From positions 1-64,000 of the forward strand of contig CAIRBH010000015.1 in NCBI GenBank assembly GCA_903876765.1: a DNA stretch of 64,000 bases. Direction: 5' to 3'. The DNA comes from an uncultured Pseudomonadota bacterium (GTDB lineage Bacteria > Pseudomonadota > Gammaproteobacteria > Burkholderiales > Methylophilaceae). The notes beneath the pieces are model-generated. The model ran no database searches and had not been told where the DNA came from. It worked only from the letters and a program-made list of their open reading frames with translations. How positions within the stretch are numbered: position 1 is the stretch's first letter; each line of letters opens with the position of its first letter. Position numbers and translations under genes: made by a program. Positions 48,601 through 59,416 of the stretch are shown here, one piece after another.

Positions 48601-48827
48601 CAGGGCAGTCATTTAAAGAGGCGGTGGTGAACTCTGCCATCACCCGTGCCCAGCCTATTTTACTCACGGCTTTATCAGCCATGCTAGGGGCATTTTTTAT
48701 ACTCGATGACCCGATTTTTAACGGTTTAGCTATTTCGTTGATATTTGGTATTTTAGTATCAACAGTGCTGACCTTAATCGTCATTCCGCTGTTGTACTTT
48801 GTTGCTTATCAACATAAATTTAATTAG
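45606..48827 (+). CDS. RND-family efflux permease
   Basis: A 1073-residue inner-membrane pump. Seen: N-terminal helix after ~35 extra residues, [20 protein letters not shown], first half [25 protein letters not shown] (proton-relay aspartates), second half [25 protein letters not shown]. The twin-repeat architecture is that of AcrB/CzcA-like transporters; the adjacent VD(D) residues fit the hydrophobe/amphiphile group, but substrate is not safe to name. GTG start at 45606 overlaps the adaptor stop. Confidence 0.94.
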   Translation: [1073 protein letters not shown]

Positions 48828-48839
48828 GAGATTTTTAAA

Positions 48840-49049
48840 ATGACTTCATGGAAAATGGTTCGTATTATTGCAGGTTGCTTGATTTTATTATCTCTGGCAC
48901 TTGGGGTCGCTGAAAGTCCGCTTTATGTAAGCCATCACTACCTGTATTTCACGGCTTTTATTGGCCTCAATCTTTTACAAAGCGGGTTGACCGATTGGTG
49001 TTTGATGGAGAATATCTTACGCAAATTAGGCGTGCCTGCAACACGCTAA
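48840..49049 (+). CDS. DUF2892 small membrane protein
   Basis: A 69-residue protein with two hydrophobic segments (IIAGCLILLSLALGVAESP and YFTAFIGLNLLQSGLTDWC), matching DUF2892, the domain also found at the end of sulfurtransferase YgaP. It ends LMENILRKLG. It starts 12 bases after the permease stop behind an AGGAG, so it belongs to the ArsR-controlled operon. The conserved WC..... ending is typical of DUF2892. Confidence 0.9.
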   Translation: MTSWKMVRIIAGCLILLSLALGVAESPLYVSHHYLYFTAFIGLNLLQSGLTDWCLMENILRKLGVPATR

Positions 49050-49071
49050 GCATTTGATCAACCATGTCTTT

Positions 49072-49611
49072 TTAAACAACTAAAAAAGACAAACCAGCTA
49101 TTAGGCTACCGATTAAGGCCCCTGCTAAAACATCACTAGGGTAATGTAATCCGAGTACAACACGCGATAAACCAATCATACTGGTAAAAGGTAGAATAAT
49201 GTAGGCTAATTGCGGGTAATAATTAACTGCAACTAGGCCAAACACAACCGCATGCAAGGTATGACCTGAAGGGAAGCTAAACTTATCAAGCGGCTTACCC
49301 GTTAAGAAAATATCCTGATGCACCTCATAAGGGCGCGGACGCAAAGTTTTGCCTTTTAACCATTTATAAAGCACGGTGCCAACTAAACCTGCAACGGCCA
49401 TGTGTATGACTGGGGTTATGCCATCAGCGCCTTTAATGACCAATATCATTAGCATTAAGCCATACCAAAATACGCCATCGCCTAACCTACTGATAACTCT
49501 AAAAAAATCGCGTATCCAACGATATTGACTGGTGTGATTGACGGCAAGGCATAGATGGCTATCTAGGCGATGTATATGGCTTAAATATAAACGCATTTTA
49601 TATGGCATCAC
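49072..49611 (-). CDS. PAP2-family phosphatase
   Basis: A 179-residue inner-membrane phosphatase with the three family motifs: KGKTLRPRPYE (KxxxxxxRP), FPSGHT (PSGH) and SRVVLGLHYPSDV (SRxxxxxHxxxD). About five helices. Members remove phosphate from undecaprenyl pyrophosphate or phosphatidate; undecaprenyl recycling is plausible but unproved. It lies after glmM on the same strand, with a 139-base gap. Confidence 0.93.
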   Translation of the reverse strand: MMPYKMRLYLSHIHRLDSHLCLAVNHTSQYRWIRDFFRVISRLGDGVFWYGLMLMILVIKGADGITPVIHMAVAGLVGTVLYKWLKGKTLRPRPYEVHQDIFLTGKPLDKFSFPSGHTLHAVVFGLVAVNYYPQLAYIILPFTSMIGLSRVVLGLHYPSDVLAGALIGSLIAGLSFLVV

Positions 49612-49750
49612 TCACCCTTATTTCCATCTCTCTACTATGACTTTTAACTTCAGCATGGAAGCCAGCATGTCATTGATATGTGAACTATAGATGAAAGTAA
49701 TGTGAAGGTTTTTTGACCTAGCCACTAAAAGTAGCTATGTTGGCAAAACT

Positions 49751-51118
49751 TTAATGCGTGGTTGTGGCTATTTTTACGGCAAGTGTAATGGTTTCAGCCA
49801 AGCTTTGCACTAGCACTGCGTCTTCACCCTCTACCATGACGCGAATTTTAGGCTCAGTGCCAGAAGCCCTCAGCAACACACGGCCGCGGCCTGCCAGCAC
49901 TAGTTCTGCTGCCTTTACCGCCGCTTGTATTTGCTCATGGCTATCTAAGTCTATTTTTTTATTGGTGACAATATTTATCAGCACTTGCGGATACAACACT
50001 AATTGCCCGCGCAGCGCAGCCAATGTCTTACCGCTTAATATCAGTGCATGCAATACTTGTAAGGCAGCAATAATAGCGTCACCACTGCTGTGTTTGTCTA
50101 GAGTTAAAATGTGCCCTGAGTTTTCACCGCCTAATAGCCATTTTTTCTGATTGAGCAACTCTAGGACATAGCGATCACCCACTTTAGCGCGGGCAAATGG
50201 AATGTGATTTTTTTGCAAGCCATGCTCTAAAGCAAGGTTGGTCATCAGCGTGCCCGCCACGCCACCTTTAAGCTCCCCTTTTGCGTGTAAACCCATGGCA
50301 ATAATATAAAGTAACTGGTCACCATCTAATAAATTGCCCTCAGCATCTACCATCATCACGCGGTCACCATCACCATCAAAAGCTATACCTAAATCCGCTT
50401 GATGCTGCAAAACTGCTTGCTGCAAGGCTTGTGGATGGGTAGAACCTACTTGTTCGTTAATATTCAAGCCATTCGGTTTGTTGCCTATCGCAACAATCTC
50501 AGCCCCCAACTCATGAAATACATTAGGTGCAACGTGGTAAGTCGCCCCATGCGCGCAATCTAAAACGATTTTTAAGCCGCGCAAATCCATATCATTAGGA
50601 AATGTGCTTTTACAAAACTCAATATAACGTCCCGCAGCATCATCTATGCGGCGCGCCTTGCCCAGCATGGCCGATTCCATTACTTGCATGGGCTGGTCTA
50701 ACTCAGCCTCAATCGCATGTTCAATGTCATCGCCTAGCTTGGCCCCTTCGCTTGAAAAAAACTTGATACCGTTATCATCATAAGGGTTATGCGAGGCAGA
50801 AATAACAATACCCGCTTGCGCACGCAACGCCCTAGTCAGATAAGCAACTGCTGGCGTTGGCATGGGGCCTGTCAGAAGTACATCAACCCCAGCGGCGGAT
50901 AAACCTGCTTCTAGGGCAGCCTCTAACATATAGCCAGAAATACGCGTATCTTTACCGATTAATACTGCTGGGTGTGCGCCTTTGGCTAGATTACTACTGA
51001 CTGAAGTGAGGACTTTGCCAGCGGCATAGCCTAAGCGCATTAAAAAGTCTGGGGTAATTGGGTACTGCCCCACTTTGCCGCGTATACCATCTGTGCCGAA
51101 ATATTTTTTTGTCATCAT
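49751..51118 (-). CDS. glmM: Phosphoglucosamine mutase
   Basis: Interconverts glucosamine-6-phosphate and glucosamine-1-phosphate for cell-wall precursor synthesis. The 455 residues have [11 protein letters not shown], the phosphoserine loop [15 protein letters not shown], the metal loop [13 protein letters not shown], the sugar loop GGENSGH and C-terminal [14 protein letters not shown]. Length and motifs are normal. Downstream of folP with 10 bases between; the folP-glmM order follows ftsH in most proteobacteria. Confidence 0.98.
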   Translation of the reverse strand: MMTKKYFGTDGIRGKVGQYPITPDFLMRLGYAAGKVLTSVSSNLAKGAHPAVLIGKDTRISGYMLEAALEAGLSAAGVDVLLTGPMPTPAVAYLTRALRAQAGIVISASHNPYDDNGIKFFSSEGAKLGDDIEHAIEAELDQPMQVMESAMLGKARRIDDAAGRYIEFCKSTFPNDMDLRGLKIVLDCAHGATYHVAPNVFHELGAEIVAIGNKPNGLNINEQVGSTHPQALQQAVLQHQADLGIAFDGDGDRVMMVDAEGNLLDGDQLLYIIAMGLHAKGELKGGVAGTLMTNLALEHGLQKNHIPFARAKVGDRYVLELLNQKKWLLGGENSGHILTLDKHSSGDAIIAALQVLHALILSGKTLAALRGQLVLYPQVLINIVTNKKIDLDSHEQIQAAVKAAELVLAGRGRVLLRASGTEPKIRVMVEGEDAVLVQSLAETITLAVKIATTTH

Positions 51119-51128
51119 TACGTCTCTA

Positions 51129-51950
51129 TTATTGTATGGCGGCTATTACTTTTAGTGCATCCACTGTGGCTTTTACATCATGTACACGCAGTATTTTAGC
51201 GCCTTTCATCACCGATATCACGCTTGCTGCAATGCCCGCGTGTAATCTTTGACTGGCATCATCCCCCGCTATGGTCGCTAACACTGATTTACGAGACAAT
51301 CCGACCAATAATGGCGGGCCAATATCAGTCAAATCATGCAACTGCTTGATTAACTCAATATTGTGAGCCCGCGTTTTACCAAATCCAAAACCAGGGTCTA
51401 ACAAAATACGATTTTCACTGATACCCGCAGCTACACTAGCATGCAATCTATCAGTTAAAAACTGTTTTACCTCATGGACTACATCCTGATAACTGGGTGA
51501 TAGTTGCATGGTCTGTGGTGTGCCCTGCATGTGCATCAAACACACGGCAACATCGCTATTTACCAGCACTTGCAACGCACCCTCTTCTTGCAGGGCACGC
51601 ACATCATTAACCATATTTGCCCCTGCGGCAATCGCCAAACGCATCACTTCAGGCTTATAGGTATCAATAGAAATCGGCACCGATGAAAGGTTATGCAAGA
51701 CTTCAATCACAGGAATAACGCGCTTTAGCTCCTCATCCAAACTCACTGGCTGCGCCCCTGGCCTAGTCGACTCACCGCCTATATCTAAAATATCAGCACC
51801 CTGTGCGATTAAGTTTAGCGCATGGGCAACGGCAAGTTGAGTTGAAGCACATTGCCCACCGTCAGAAAATGAATCTGGTGTGACATTGACTATACCCATC
51901 ACATAAGGGCGGTTCAGATTAAGAGTGTATTTGCCACAACGTAAATTCAT
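51129..51950 (-). CDS. folP: Dihydropteroate synthase
   Basis: Joins dihydropterin pyrophosphate and para-aminobenzoate in folate synthesis; the sulfonamide target. The 273 residues contain [70 protein letters not shown] and the C-terminal RVHDV. All active-site loops are present. A strong hairpin separates it from ftsH. Confidence 0.98.
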   Translation of the reverse strand: MNLRCGKYTLNLNRPYVMGIVNVTPDSFSDGGQCASTQLAVAHALNLIAQGADILDIGGESTRPGAQPVSLDEELKRVIPVIEVLHNLSSVPISIDTYKPEVMRLAIAAGANMVNDVRALQEEGALQVLVNSDVAVCLMHMQGTPQTMQLSPSYQDVVHEVKQFLTDRLHASVAAGISENRILLDPGFGFGKTRAHNIELIKQLHDLTDIGPPLLVGLSRKSVLATIAGDDASQRLHAGIAASVISVMKGAKILRVHDVKATVDALKVIAAIQ

Positions 51951-51976
51951 AGGCTGATTATACTTAAAAAAAGTTG

Positions 51977-52009
51977 TTAAAAAGGGCTAGATTGACTAGC
52001 CCTTTTTAA
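51977..52009 (-). terminator. Hairpin between ftsH and folP
   Basis: A perfect 14-base-pair stem (51977-51990 with 51996-52009), loop attga, with ttaaaaa arms, followed on the minus strand by a T-rich stretch. It should end or attenuate the rlmE-ftsH transcript before folP. Confidence 0.85.
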
Positions 52010-52036
52010 GTTTGCACAATATCTAGCAACTGCGAA

Positions 52037-53929
52037 TTAAGTTTTAGCCGTTGGCTGAGGCGTAGCATTAGCCCCCAAACCGCTGCCACCGCTATCTTTA
52101 GAAGGCGCCGCCTTACCTTGAGTAGGTTTGGGTGGTCGCACGGCAATACCCGCCATGATGTCATTGATTTGATCAGCATCTATGGTTTCATACTCCATCA
52201 AGGCTGCTGTCATCGCCTCTACTTTGTCGCGATTATCTTCTAACAACTTGCGTGCTAAGCCGTATTGCTCGTCTAATATGCGACGAATTTCTGCATCGAC
52301 TTTTTGCTGAGTCGCCTCTGATACCGTTTTTGAACTCATATTTCCAAAAAATGAATCTTGCTCACTGCCCGCATAAACCATAGTGCCTAACGCGTCCGAC
52401 ATGCCGTAACGCGTCACCATATCTCGGGCTAACTTAGTCGCGCGCTCAAAGTCATTCGAAGCGCCTGTAGACATTTGATGCATAAAAATCTCTTCTGCAA
52501 TACGCCCACCAAACAAAATAGAAATTTCTTCCAACATTTTGTCTTTGTAATTGCTAATGCGATCAAACTCTGGCAACTGCCAAGTAAGCCCCAGCGCCCA
52601 ACCGCGCGGCATAATGGTCACTTTGTGCACAGGGTCAGCCTTGGGTAACAACTTAGCCACAACCGCATGGCCAGACTCATGATAAGCCGTATTGCGACGC
52701 TCTTCTTCACGCATCACCATAGATTTACGCTCTGGTCCCATGAATATTTTATCTTTTGCGTCTTCAAAATCTTGCATATCTACGGTGCGCTTATTACGGC
52801 GCGCGGCAAATAAGGCCGCCTCATTGACTAAGTTAGCTAAATCAGCACCTGAAAATCCTGGCGTACCACGGGCTAAAATATCCGCTTGCACATCTACATC
52901 AATCGGCACTTTACGCATGTGCACCATTAAAATTTGTTCACGGCCTTTAATATCTGGCAATGACACCATGACTTGCCTATCAAAGCGGCCTGGGCGTAAC
53001 AGCGCCTTATCTAGCACATCGGCACGGTTAGTGGCTGCTATTACTATCACGCCAGAATTGCCTTCAAAGCCATCCATCTCTACCAGCAACTGGTTAAGTG
53101 TTTGCTCGCGCTCGTCGTTGCCACCACCTGTACCAGATCCGCGGCTACGGCCAACCGCATCAATCTCATCAATAAAAATGATGCAAGGTGAATTTTTCTT
53201 GGCCTGTTCAAACATATCACGCACACGTGAGGCTCCAACACCGACAAACATTTCAACAAAGTCAGACCCAGAAATAGTAAAAAATGGCACCTTAGCCTCG
53301 CCAGCAATTGCTCTAGCTAACAAAGTTTTACCTGTGCCTGGTGGCCCCACCATAAGCACGCCACGCGGAATACGTCCGCCTAATTTTTGAAATTTAGTGG
53401 GATCCCGTAAAAATTCAACGATTTCTGTGACTTCTTCTTTGGCTTCATCGCAACCTGCAACATCGGCAAAAGTGGTTTGATTATTGGTTTCATCAAGCTG
53501 GCGTGCTTTGCTTTTACCAAATGAGAACGGCCCACCGCCCTTACCGCCACTTTGCATTTGACGCATGAAAAATACCCACACGCCAATTAGCAATATCATG
53601 GGGAACCATGACACAAATATACTCATCAAGAATGACTGCTCTTCTTCTGGCTTAGCTTCTACGGTAACCCCATTCTTGAGTAAATCAGATACTAACCAAG
53701 GGTCCGTGGGCGCATAGGTATTAAACTTTTTGCCGTCATGGGTGGTACCACGCAATACGCGACCATCGATTTGCACTTTAGCAATTCGCCCATCTTTGAC
53801 TTCTTGAATGAACTGAGAATAGACAACTTGGCTATCTGCGCCGTTCTTAACGCCAGATATATTAAATATGGCCAACAGCACCATGGCAATAGCTAACCAA
53901 ATCGCCACATTCTTAAATATATTATTCAA
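52037..53929 (-). CDS. ftsH: ATP-dependent zinc metalloprotease FtsH
   Basis: Membrane AAA+ protease of misfolded and short-lived proteins. The 630 residues have two helices (about 7-25 and 100-120) flanking a periplasmic domain, Walker [20 protein letters not shown], the second region of homology [18 protein letters not shown], and the zinc site [10 protein letters not shown]. The C-terminal tail is a Pro/Gly/Ser-rich linker. The order rlmE-ftsH-folP-glmM is the standard one. Confidence 0.99.
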   Translation of the reverse strand: MNNIFKNVAIWLAIAMVLLAIFNISGVKNGADSQVVYSQFIQEVKDGRIAKVQIDGRVLRGTTHDGKKFNTYAPTDPWLVSDLLKNGVTVEAKPEEEQSFLMSIFVSWFPMILLIGVWVFFMRQMQSGGKGGGPFSFGKSKARQLDETNNQTTFADVAGCDEAKEEVTEIVEFLRDPTKFQKLGGRIPRGVLMVGPPGTGKTLLARAIAGEAKVPFFTISGSDFVEMFVGVGASRVRDMFEQAKKNSPCIIFIDEIDAVGRSRGSGTGGGNDEREQTLNQLLVEMDGFEGNSGVIVIAATNRADVLDKALLRPGRFDRQVMVSLPDIKGREQILMVHMRKVPIDVDVQADILARGTPGFSGADLANLVNEAALFAARRNKRTVDMQDFEDAKDKIFMGPERKSMVMREEERRNTAYHESGHAVVAKLLPKADPVHKVTIMPRGWALGLTWQLPEFDRISNYKDKMLEEISILFGGRIAEEIFMHQMSTGASNDFERATKLARDMVTRYGMSDALGTMVYAGSEQDSFFGNMSSKTVSEATQQKVDAEIRRILDEQYGLARKLLEDNRDKVEAMTAALMEYETIDADQINDIMAGIAVRPPKPTQGKAAPSKDSGGSGLGANATPQPTAKT

Positions 53930-54039
53930 AATCTTATTCCTTTTTAAAAGGCAAAACCAATCTATATTTTATGCCTAAAACACCGCTTACTGTCATTAAA
54001 TAAAGCTATTTTTACCAGCCTTATTGTGTGCTGATAAGC

Positions 54040-54657
54040 TTATTTTCGACCTAATCCCAGCAAATACACTTCACTACTTCTGCCACGTGAGGCCTTGGGC
54101 TTGCGGGTAACAACTTTATCAAACATGGTACGCATACTGCGTAAAATGTCATCAAATCCTTCACCGATAAACACCTTGACTAAAAAATTACCGGTTGGTT
54201 TCAATTTATCCCGACTAAACTCAAGCGCTAATTCGGTTAAATAAGCCGCGCCTGCTTGGTCAACGATGGTAATACCTGACATATTGGGTGCCATGTCTGC
54301 AATTACAAGGTCTACTTGCTTGCCATTTAAACTATTTTCTAATTGCTTTAGTACCGCATCTTCACGAAAGTCACCTTTGATGAACTCTACACCTTTGATG
54401 GGCTCCATTTCCAGCAAATCTAAGGCGATAATTCGACCTTGGCCTTTTAAGCGCTGCACAGCCACTTGTGACCAGCTGCCTGGAGTCGCGCCTAAGTCTA
54501 CAATAGTCATGCCTGGTTTAATTAATTTATCTTTATCATCAATTTCAATCAGCTTATAAGCGGCGCGCGCTCGATAACCTTCTTTTTGTGCGCGTTTGAC
54601 AAATTCGTCGTTGATATGCTCGTGCATCCAAGCTTTGCTAGAAGGTTTTAGCTTCAT
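54040..54657 (-). CDS. rlmE: 23S rRNA 2'-O-methyltransferase RlmE (FtsJ)
   Basis: Methylates U2552 of 23S rRNA. The 205 residues show the SAM-binding segment [16 protein letters not shown], and the K-D-K-E tetrad residues including the lysine in [20 protein letters not shown] and [15 protein letters not shown] short basic N-terminus ([21 protein letters not shown]) is typical. Upstream of ftsH and divergent from yhbY. Confidence 0.97.
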   Translation of the reverse strand: MKLKPSSKAWMHEHINDEFVKRAQKEGYRARAAYKLIEIDDKDKLIKPGMTIVDLGATPGSWSQVAVQRLKGQGRIIALDLLEMEPIKGVEFIKGDFREDAVLKQLENSLNGKQVDLVIADMAPNMSGITIVDQAGAAYLTELALEFSRDKLKPTGNFLVKVFIGEGFDDILRSMRTMFDKVVTRKPKASRGRSSEVYLLGLGRK

Positions 54658-54742
54658 CTGTTAAACTTCGCCCACATCAATAATATACTCAAGAAAAACT
54701 CCAAAAAAGCACTAAAGCAGAAACTCCAAGGAAGAAACTACC

Positions 54743-55033
54743 GTGAATTCAAAACAAATTAGCTACTTACGTGGCCTTGCCCACAGCTTAAATCCAGTGG
54801 TCATGATCAGCACTAAAGGCTTGTCAGAAGCCGTGATGAAAGAAATTAACGTCAATTTAGACGCCCATGAACTCATCAAAATCAAAGTCATGATGGATGA
54901 TAAGGCATTGCGTGCACAAATGCTGGCTGATATTTGCACACAAACTCATGCTCTAGCGGTGCATCAAATCGGCAAACAATTAGTGATCTATCGCCAGTCG
55001 ACTAAACCTAAAATTGTCGTGCCACAAAAATAA
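54743..55033 (+). CDS. yhbY: CRM-domain RNA-binding protein YhbY
   Basis: A 96-residue protein that binds pre-50S particles in E. coli. Seen: YLRGLAHSLNPVVMISTKGLSEAVMKEINVNLDAHELIKIKV (the CRM fold with the GxxG-type loop) and IGKQLVIYRQSTKPKI. The start is GTG at 54743 with AAGGAAG upstream. The usual order is rlmE divergent to yhbY, as here. Confidence 0.95.
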   Translation: MNSKQISYLRGLAHSLNPVVMISTKGLSEAVMKEINVNLDAHELIKIKVMMDDKALRAQMLADICTQTHALAVHQIGKQLVIYRQSTKPKIVVPQK

Positions 55034-55050
55034 TTGCTTATTTCTAATGT

Positions 55051-55497
55051 TTATTTCTTAAGCACCACCACTAGCCCCAGCAGGCATTGCACCACATAGG
55101 CGATGCTTGCTACGCCGTGCCAAGTAGCAAATCTATCGGCAAAAACACTCTGCATCACATCGCTAGGCAAGGCGTCACTCTTTAGTTGCGCTAATATTGG
55201 CTGTATGCCAAAGTGGCCTGCCAGCACTAGCAACAGCATGACCAATACTGCCCAAAAATACGATTGCTTGAGTGCTAGCGTGCCAAAACGCAATAGGCGC
55301 TGCACCAATAAGAAAAAGCCAGAAAATAGCCCCAAGTAAGACACCTGATTAAAGAATTTGCCCGCCAGCTGACCTGCTAACTGAGCGTCTTGCAAGGTAG
55401 CAAATAGCAGGTAAGCCATCGCGCCAGTCGTCCACAAAGCCCCTATCCATAGGGTGATCAAAATCAGACTTGCACTATCAGACCAATTATTTTTCAT
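55051..55497 (-). CDS. DUF4149 membrane protein
   Basis: A 148-residue protein with four hydrophobic segments; the family segment LWIGALWTTGAMAYLLFATL begins the sequence after a short charged start. The gene commonly lies between greA and yhbY in betaproteobacteria, as here. Function unknown. Confidence 0.88.
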   Translation of the reverse strand: MKNNWSDSASLILITLWIGALWTTGAMAYLLFATLQDAQLAGQLAGKFFNQVSYLGLFSGFFLLVQRLLRFGTLALKQSYFWAVLVMLLLVLAGHFGIQPILAQLKSDALPSDVMQSVFADRFATWHGVASIAYVVQCLLGLVVVLKK

Positions 55498-55533
55498 ATC
55501 GCACTGCCTTTCAAAATCAAGAAATCAGCCAGA

Positions 55534-56016
55534 TTAAATGTACTGTACATCCAGAATTTCATACTCTTTAATACCGCCTGGGGCCATGACTTCGGCCACA
55601 TCACCCTCAGACTTGCCAATTAAGCCACGTGCAATCGGCGAACTGATAGAAATCTTACCATTTTTAATATCAGCTTCATCATCACCAACAATTTGATAGG
55701 TGATAATCGTGCCTGTTTCCAACTCTTCGATTCTGACGGTTGCGCCAAATACACAGCGACCATCCGCATGTAAGGTGGTCGGATCAATAATCATGGCATT
55801 CGAAAGCTTGGCTTCTAGTTCTGAAATACGGCCTTCAATAAAACTTTGGCGTTCTTTTGCTGCTTCATACTCAGCATTTTCAGATAAATCACCTTGTGCA
55901 CGTGCTTCAGCAATCGCTTGTATAACGTCGGGGCGATCAACACTGCGCAAACGTAGTAACTCTTCTTTTAATAACACGATACCTTTAACGGTAACGGGTA
56001 CTTGGATAACTGCCAT
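55534..56016 (-). CDS. greA: Transcription elongation factor GreA
   Basis: Rescues backtracked RNA polymerase by stimulating transcript cleavage. The 160 residues are an N-terminal coiled coil with the acidic tip DLSENAEYEAAKERQSFIEGRI and a C-terminal globular domain (GIKEYEILDVQYI). Slight N-terminal lengthening is normal for the family. It follows carB, separated by a terminator. Confidence 0.98.
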   Translation of the reverse strand: MAVIQVPVTVKGIVLLKEELLRLRSVDRPDVIQAIAEARAQGDLSENAEYEAAKERQSFIEGRISELEAKLSNAMIIDPTTLHADGRCVFGATVRIEELETGTIITYQIVGDDEADIKNGKISISSPIARGLIGKSEGDVAEVMAPGGIKEYEILDVQYI

Positions 56017-56044
56017 CTTGAAAAACCTCAGAATAAAAAATAAA

Positions 56045-56065
56045 CCACACTCAAGCTGAGTGTGG
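56045..56065 (-). terminator. Rho-independent terminator after carB
   Basis: Arms ccacactca (56045-56053) and tgagtgtgg (56057-56065), loop agc, followed on the minus strand by tttattttttatt. It separates carAB from greA; greA probably has its own promoter. Confidence 0.85.
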
Positions 56066-56121
56066 CTTCATAAAGTATAAAATTAAATAATCTTGTTTGA
56101 AATGTCTTAAGAAAGTGTATT

Positions 56122-59100
56122 TTAAGCGAGCTTTTTATGCAAGTCTTGTAAAGACTCTACCGTCAGCTCTTGCATGTGTGCCATGCCTACACAAGCGGCT
56201 TTTGCCCCAGCTAAAGTGGTGTAATAAGTTACTTTATTTTGTAGGGCACTGCGACGGATTTGGTATGAATCAGCCACAGCTCGTTTATCTTCAGTGACAT
56301 TGACAATAAAGCTGATATCGCCATTTTTAATCATATCGACAATGTGCGGACGGCCTTCAGCGACTTTATTCACCGAGGCAACTTTTAGGCCGTTGGCAGT
56401 TAGCGCCGTGGCGGTGCCTTTAGTGGCGACTAAGTCAAAGCCCAGATCATGCAATGCATGGGCAATTTCAACCACTTTGTTGTAGTCTTCTTTGCGCACA
56501 CTAATAAATGCCCGACCACCTTCTGGTAGTTTTGTCGATGCGCCAAGTTGTGACTTAAGAAAAGCCTCAGCAAATGTTGCGCCCACGCCCATCACTTCAC
56601 CAGTAGATTTCATTTCAGGGCCCAAAATAGTATCTACCCCAGGGAACTTAATAAAAGGGAATACCGCTTCTTTGACTGAGTAGAATGGAGGGATAATCTC
56701 ACGCGTCACACCTTGCGCTTTAAGGCTAACGCCTATCATGCAACGTGCTGCCACCTTAGCCAACTGCAAGCCGCAAGCCTTAGAAACAAACGGTACCGTT
56801 CTTGATGCACGCGGATTCACTTCTAACACGAATACGGTTTTGCCCTGAATAGCAAACTGCACATTCATTAAACCCACCACACCCAAGGCACGCGCCATTT
56901 GTTTGGTTTGGTCGCGCAATTCATCTTGCAACCTAGAAGATAAGCTATACGGTGGCAATGAGCAGGCTGAATCGCCAGAATGCACGCCTGCTTGCTCAAC
57001 GTGCTCCATAATGCCGCCGATAATCACATCGCCAGTATCATCGCATAGCGCATCTACATCGACTTCTAGCGCATCGTTTAAAAATCTATCTAGCAGCACA
57101 GGTGATTCATTAGATACTTTAACGGCTTCGCGCATATAGCGCTCTAGTTGCGACTGTTCTTGCACTATCTCCATGGCGCGGCCACCCAACACGTAACTGG
57201 GGCGCACAACTAGCGGATAACCTATCTCTAACGCCAAGCGTATCGCCTCTTCTGGCGTTCTGGCGGTGCGGTTAGGTGGCTGTTTTAAGCCTAATTCTTG
57301 CAACATTTTTTGAAAGCGCTCACGGTCTTCGGCTTTATCTATGGCGTCTGGCGTTGTGCCTATGATGGGCACCCCCGCTTTTTCTAGGGCACGCGCCAGT
57401 TTTAATGGCGTTTGACCGCCATATTGCACAATCACGCCCACTGGTTTTTCTAGGGCAACAATTTCTAGCACATCTTCTAATGTGACTGGCTCAAAATATA
57501 AGCGATCAGAAGTGTCATAGTCGGTAGAGACGGTTTCAGGATTACAGTTCACCATAATCGTTTCATAGCCGTCTTCGCGCATGGCAAAGGCAGCATGCAC
57601 ACAGCAATAATCAAACTCAATACCTTGACCAATTCTATTGGGGCCACCGCCTAAAATCATAATTTTCTTATTATTGCTAGGTGCTGACTCGCATTCTTCT
57701 TCATAGGTAGAATACATATAAGCGGTATTGGTGGCGAACTCGGCGGCACAAGTGTCCACACGCTTATAAACGGGACGGACTTGTAGCGCTTGTCTATAAG
57801 CACGCACTGCATGTTGGTCAGTATTGAGCAGGGTCGCTAAGCGTCTATCAGAAAAGCCCGCGCGTTTTAATTTAAGCATGGCTAATTTATCTAAATCAGC
57901 AATCTGCTTGCCATTAAGCGCTTGCTCCTTATCGATTAAATCTTTAATTTGCACCAAAAACCAAGGGTCTATTTTGGATATATCATAGACTTCGGCAATG
58001 CTCATGCCGATTCTAAAGGCGTCGCCCACATACCAAATACGCTCAGGGCCTGGCACTCCCATTTCTTTAGTAATGGTGTCTAAATCGGTGGTTTTCTCAT
58101 CTAGCCCATCCACCCCCACTTCAAGACCGCGCAAGGCTTTTTGAAATGATTCTTGAAAAGTACGACCGATTGCCATCACCTCACCAACTGATTTCATTTG
58201 TGTGGTCAAACGAGAGTCTGCCTGAGGAAACTTTTCAAAGGCAAATCTAGGTATTTTCGTGACTACATAGTCAATTGACGGTTCAAATGAAGCTGGCGTA
58301 GCGCCACCAGTAATTTCATTACTCAGTTCGTCTAAAGTAAAGCCTACTGCCAGCTTTGCCGCCACCTTGGCTATTGGGAAGCCAGTGGCTTTTGAGGCGA
58401 GCGCTGATGAACGTGAAACGCGCGGGTTCATCTCTATGACTATCATGCGACCATCTTCAGGATTAATGGCAAACTGAACGTTTGAGCCACCCGTGTCTAC
58501 GCCAATTTCACGCAATACCGCCAAAGAGGCATTACGCATGATTTGATATTCTTTATCCGTCAAGGTCTGGGCTGGCGCCACGGTAATGGAGTCACCAGTA
58601 TGCACGCCCATGGGGTCTAAATTCTCAATCGAGCAAATGATAATGCAGTTATCGGCAGAATCACGCACCACTTCCATCTCAAACTCTTTCCAGCCTAACA
58701 ACGATTCTTCAATCAACAATTCTTTAGTAGGTGATGCGTCTAAGCCACGCTCACAAATAGTCATGAATTCTTCACGGTTATAAGCTATACCGCCGCCACT
58801 GCCGCCCATGGTGAATGAAGGGCGAATAATCGCTGGATAACCAATACTGGGCTGCACTTGCAAGGCTTCTTCCATGCTGTGCGCGATGGCTGAACGGGCA
58901 GAACCCAAGCCAATTTTCGTCATGGCTTCTTTAAATTTCTGCCTATCTTCCGCCTTGTCAATGGCCTCTTTAGACGCGCCGATAAGCTCCACTTTGTATT
59001 TGGCTAGTACGCCATGTTTATCTAAATCTAATGCGCAATTGAGCGCTGTTTGCCCACCCATGGTCGGCAGGAGCGCATCTGGGCGTTCTTTAGCGATAAT

Positions 59101-59328
59101 TTTTTCAACCACCTGCCAAGTCACCGGCTCAATGTAAGTCGCATCAGCCATTTCTGGGTCGGTCATAATGGTAGCAGGGTTAGAGTTCACCAAAATAACT
59201 CGATAGCCTTCTTCGCGCAGCGCTTTACAAGCTTGTGCACCAGAGTAATCAAACTCACAGGCTTGACCAATGACGATAGGGCCTGCGCCAATAATAAGGA
59301 TAGATTTAATGTCTGTACGTTTTGCCAT
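56122..59328 (-). CDS. carB: Carbamoyl-phosphate synthase large subunit
   Basis: Makes carbamoyl phosphate from bicarbonate, ammonia and two ATP for arginine and pyrimidine synthesis. The 1068 residues are the usual duplicated halves: the first ATP-grasp with [10 protein letters not shown], the oligomerisation domain, the second ATP-grasp with [13 protein letters not shown], and the C-terminal MGS-like allosteric domain ([19 protein letters not shown]). carA lies upstream with an 88-base gap. Confidence 0.99.
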   Translation of the reverse strand: MAKRTDIKSILIIGAGPIVIGQACEFDYSGAQACKALREEGYRVILVNSNPATIMTDPEMADATYIEPVTWQVVEKIIAKERPDALLPTMGGQTALNCALDLDKHGVLAKYKVELIGASKEAIDKAEDRQKFKEAMTKIGLGSARSAIAHSMEEALQVQPSIGYPAIIRPSFTMGGSGGGIAYNREEFMTICERGLDASPTKELLIEESLLGWKEFEMEVVRDSADNCIIICSIENLDPMGVHTGDSITVAPAQTLTDKEYQIMRNASLAVLREIGVDTGGSNVQFAINPEDGRMIVIEMNPRVSRSSALASKATGFPIAKVAAKLAVGFTLDELSNEITGGATPASFEPSIDYVVTKIPRFAFEKFPQADSRLTTQMKSVGEVMAIGRTFQESFQKALRGLEVGVDGLDEKTTDLDTITKEMGVPGPERIWYVGDAFRIGMSIAEVYDISKIDPWFLVQIKDLIDKEQALNGKQIADLDKLAMLKLKRAGFSDRRLATLLNTDQHAVRAYRQALQVRPVYKRVDTCAAEFATNTAYMYSTYEEECESAPSNNKKIMILGGGPNRIGQGIEFDYCCVHAAFAMREDGYETIMVNCNPETVSTDYDTSDRLYFEPVTLEDVLEIVALEKPVGVIVQYGGQTPLKLARALEKAGVPIIGTTPDAIDKAEDRERFQKMLQELGLKQPPNRTARTPEEAIRLALEIGYPLVVRPSYVLGGRAMEIVQEQSQLERYMREAVKVSNESPVLLDRFLNDALEVDVDALCDDTGDVIIGGIMEHVEQAGVHSGDSACSLPPYSLSSRLQDELRDQTKQMARALGVVGLMNVQFAIQGKTVFVLEVNPRASRTVPFVSKACGLQLAKVAARCMIGVSLKAQGVTREIIPPFYSVKEAVFPFIKFPGVDTILGPEMKSTGEVMGVGATFAEAFLKSQLGASTKLPEGGRAFISVRKEDYNKVVEIAHALHDLGFDLVATKGTATALTANGLKVASVNKVAEGRPHIVDMIKNGDISFIVNVTEDKRAVADSYQIRRSALQNKVTYYTTLAGAKAACVGMAHMQELTVESLQDLHKKLA

Positions 59329-59416
59329 AATTTTTTAGTTGATAGGCACTGGACTTTAGTCTTTGAGTTAGCAGGCTTCACTACGCCCTGCTTAATCAAA
59401 TACCAAGGGTTAGCGA

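Noticed and set aside
52692-53390. A 232-codon open frame on the plus strand inside ftsH
   Set aside because: Antisense of the conserved AAA+ domain; low-complexity translation with no family features.
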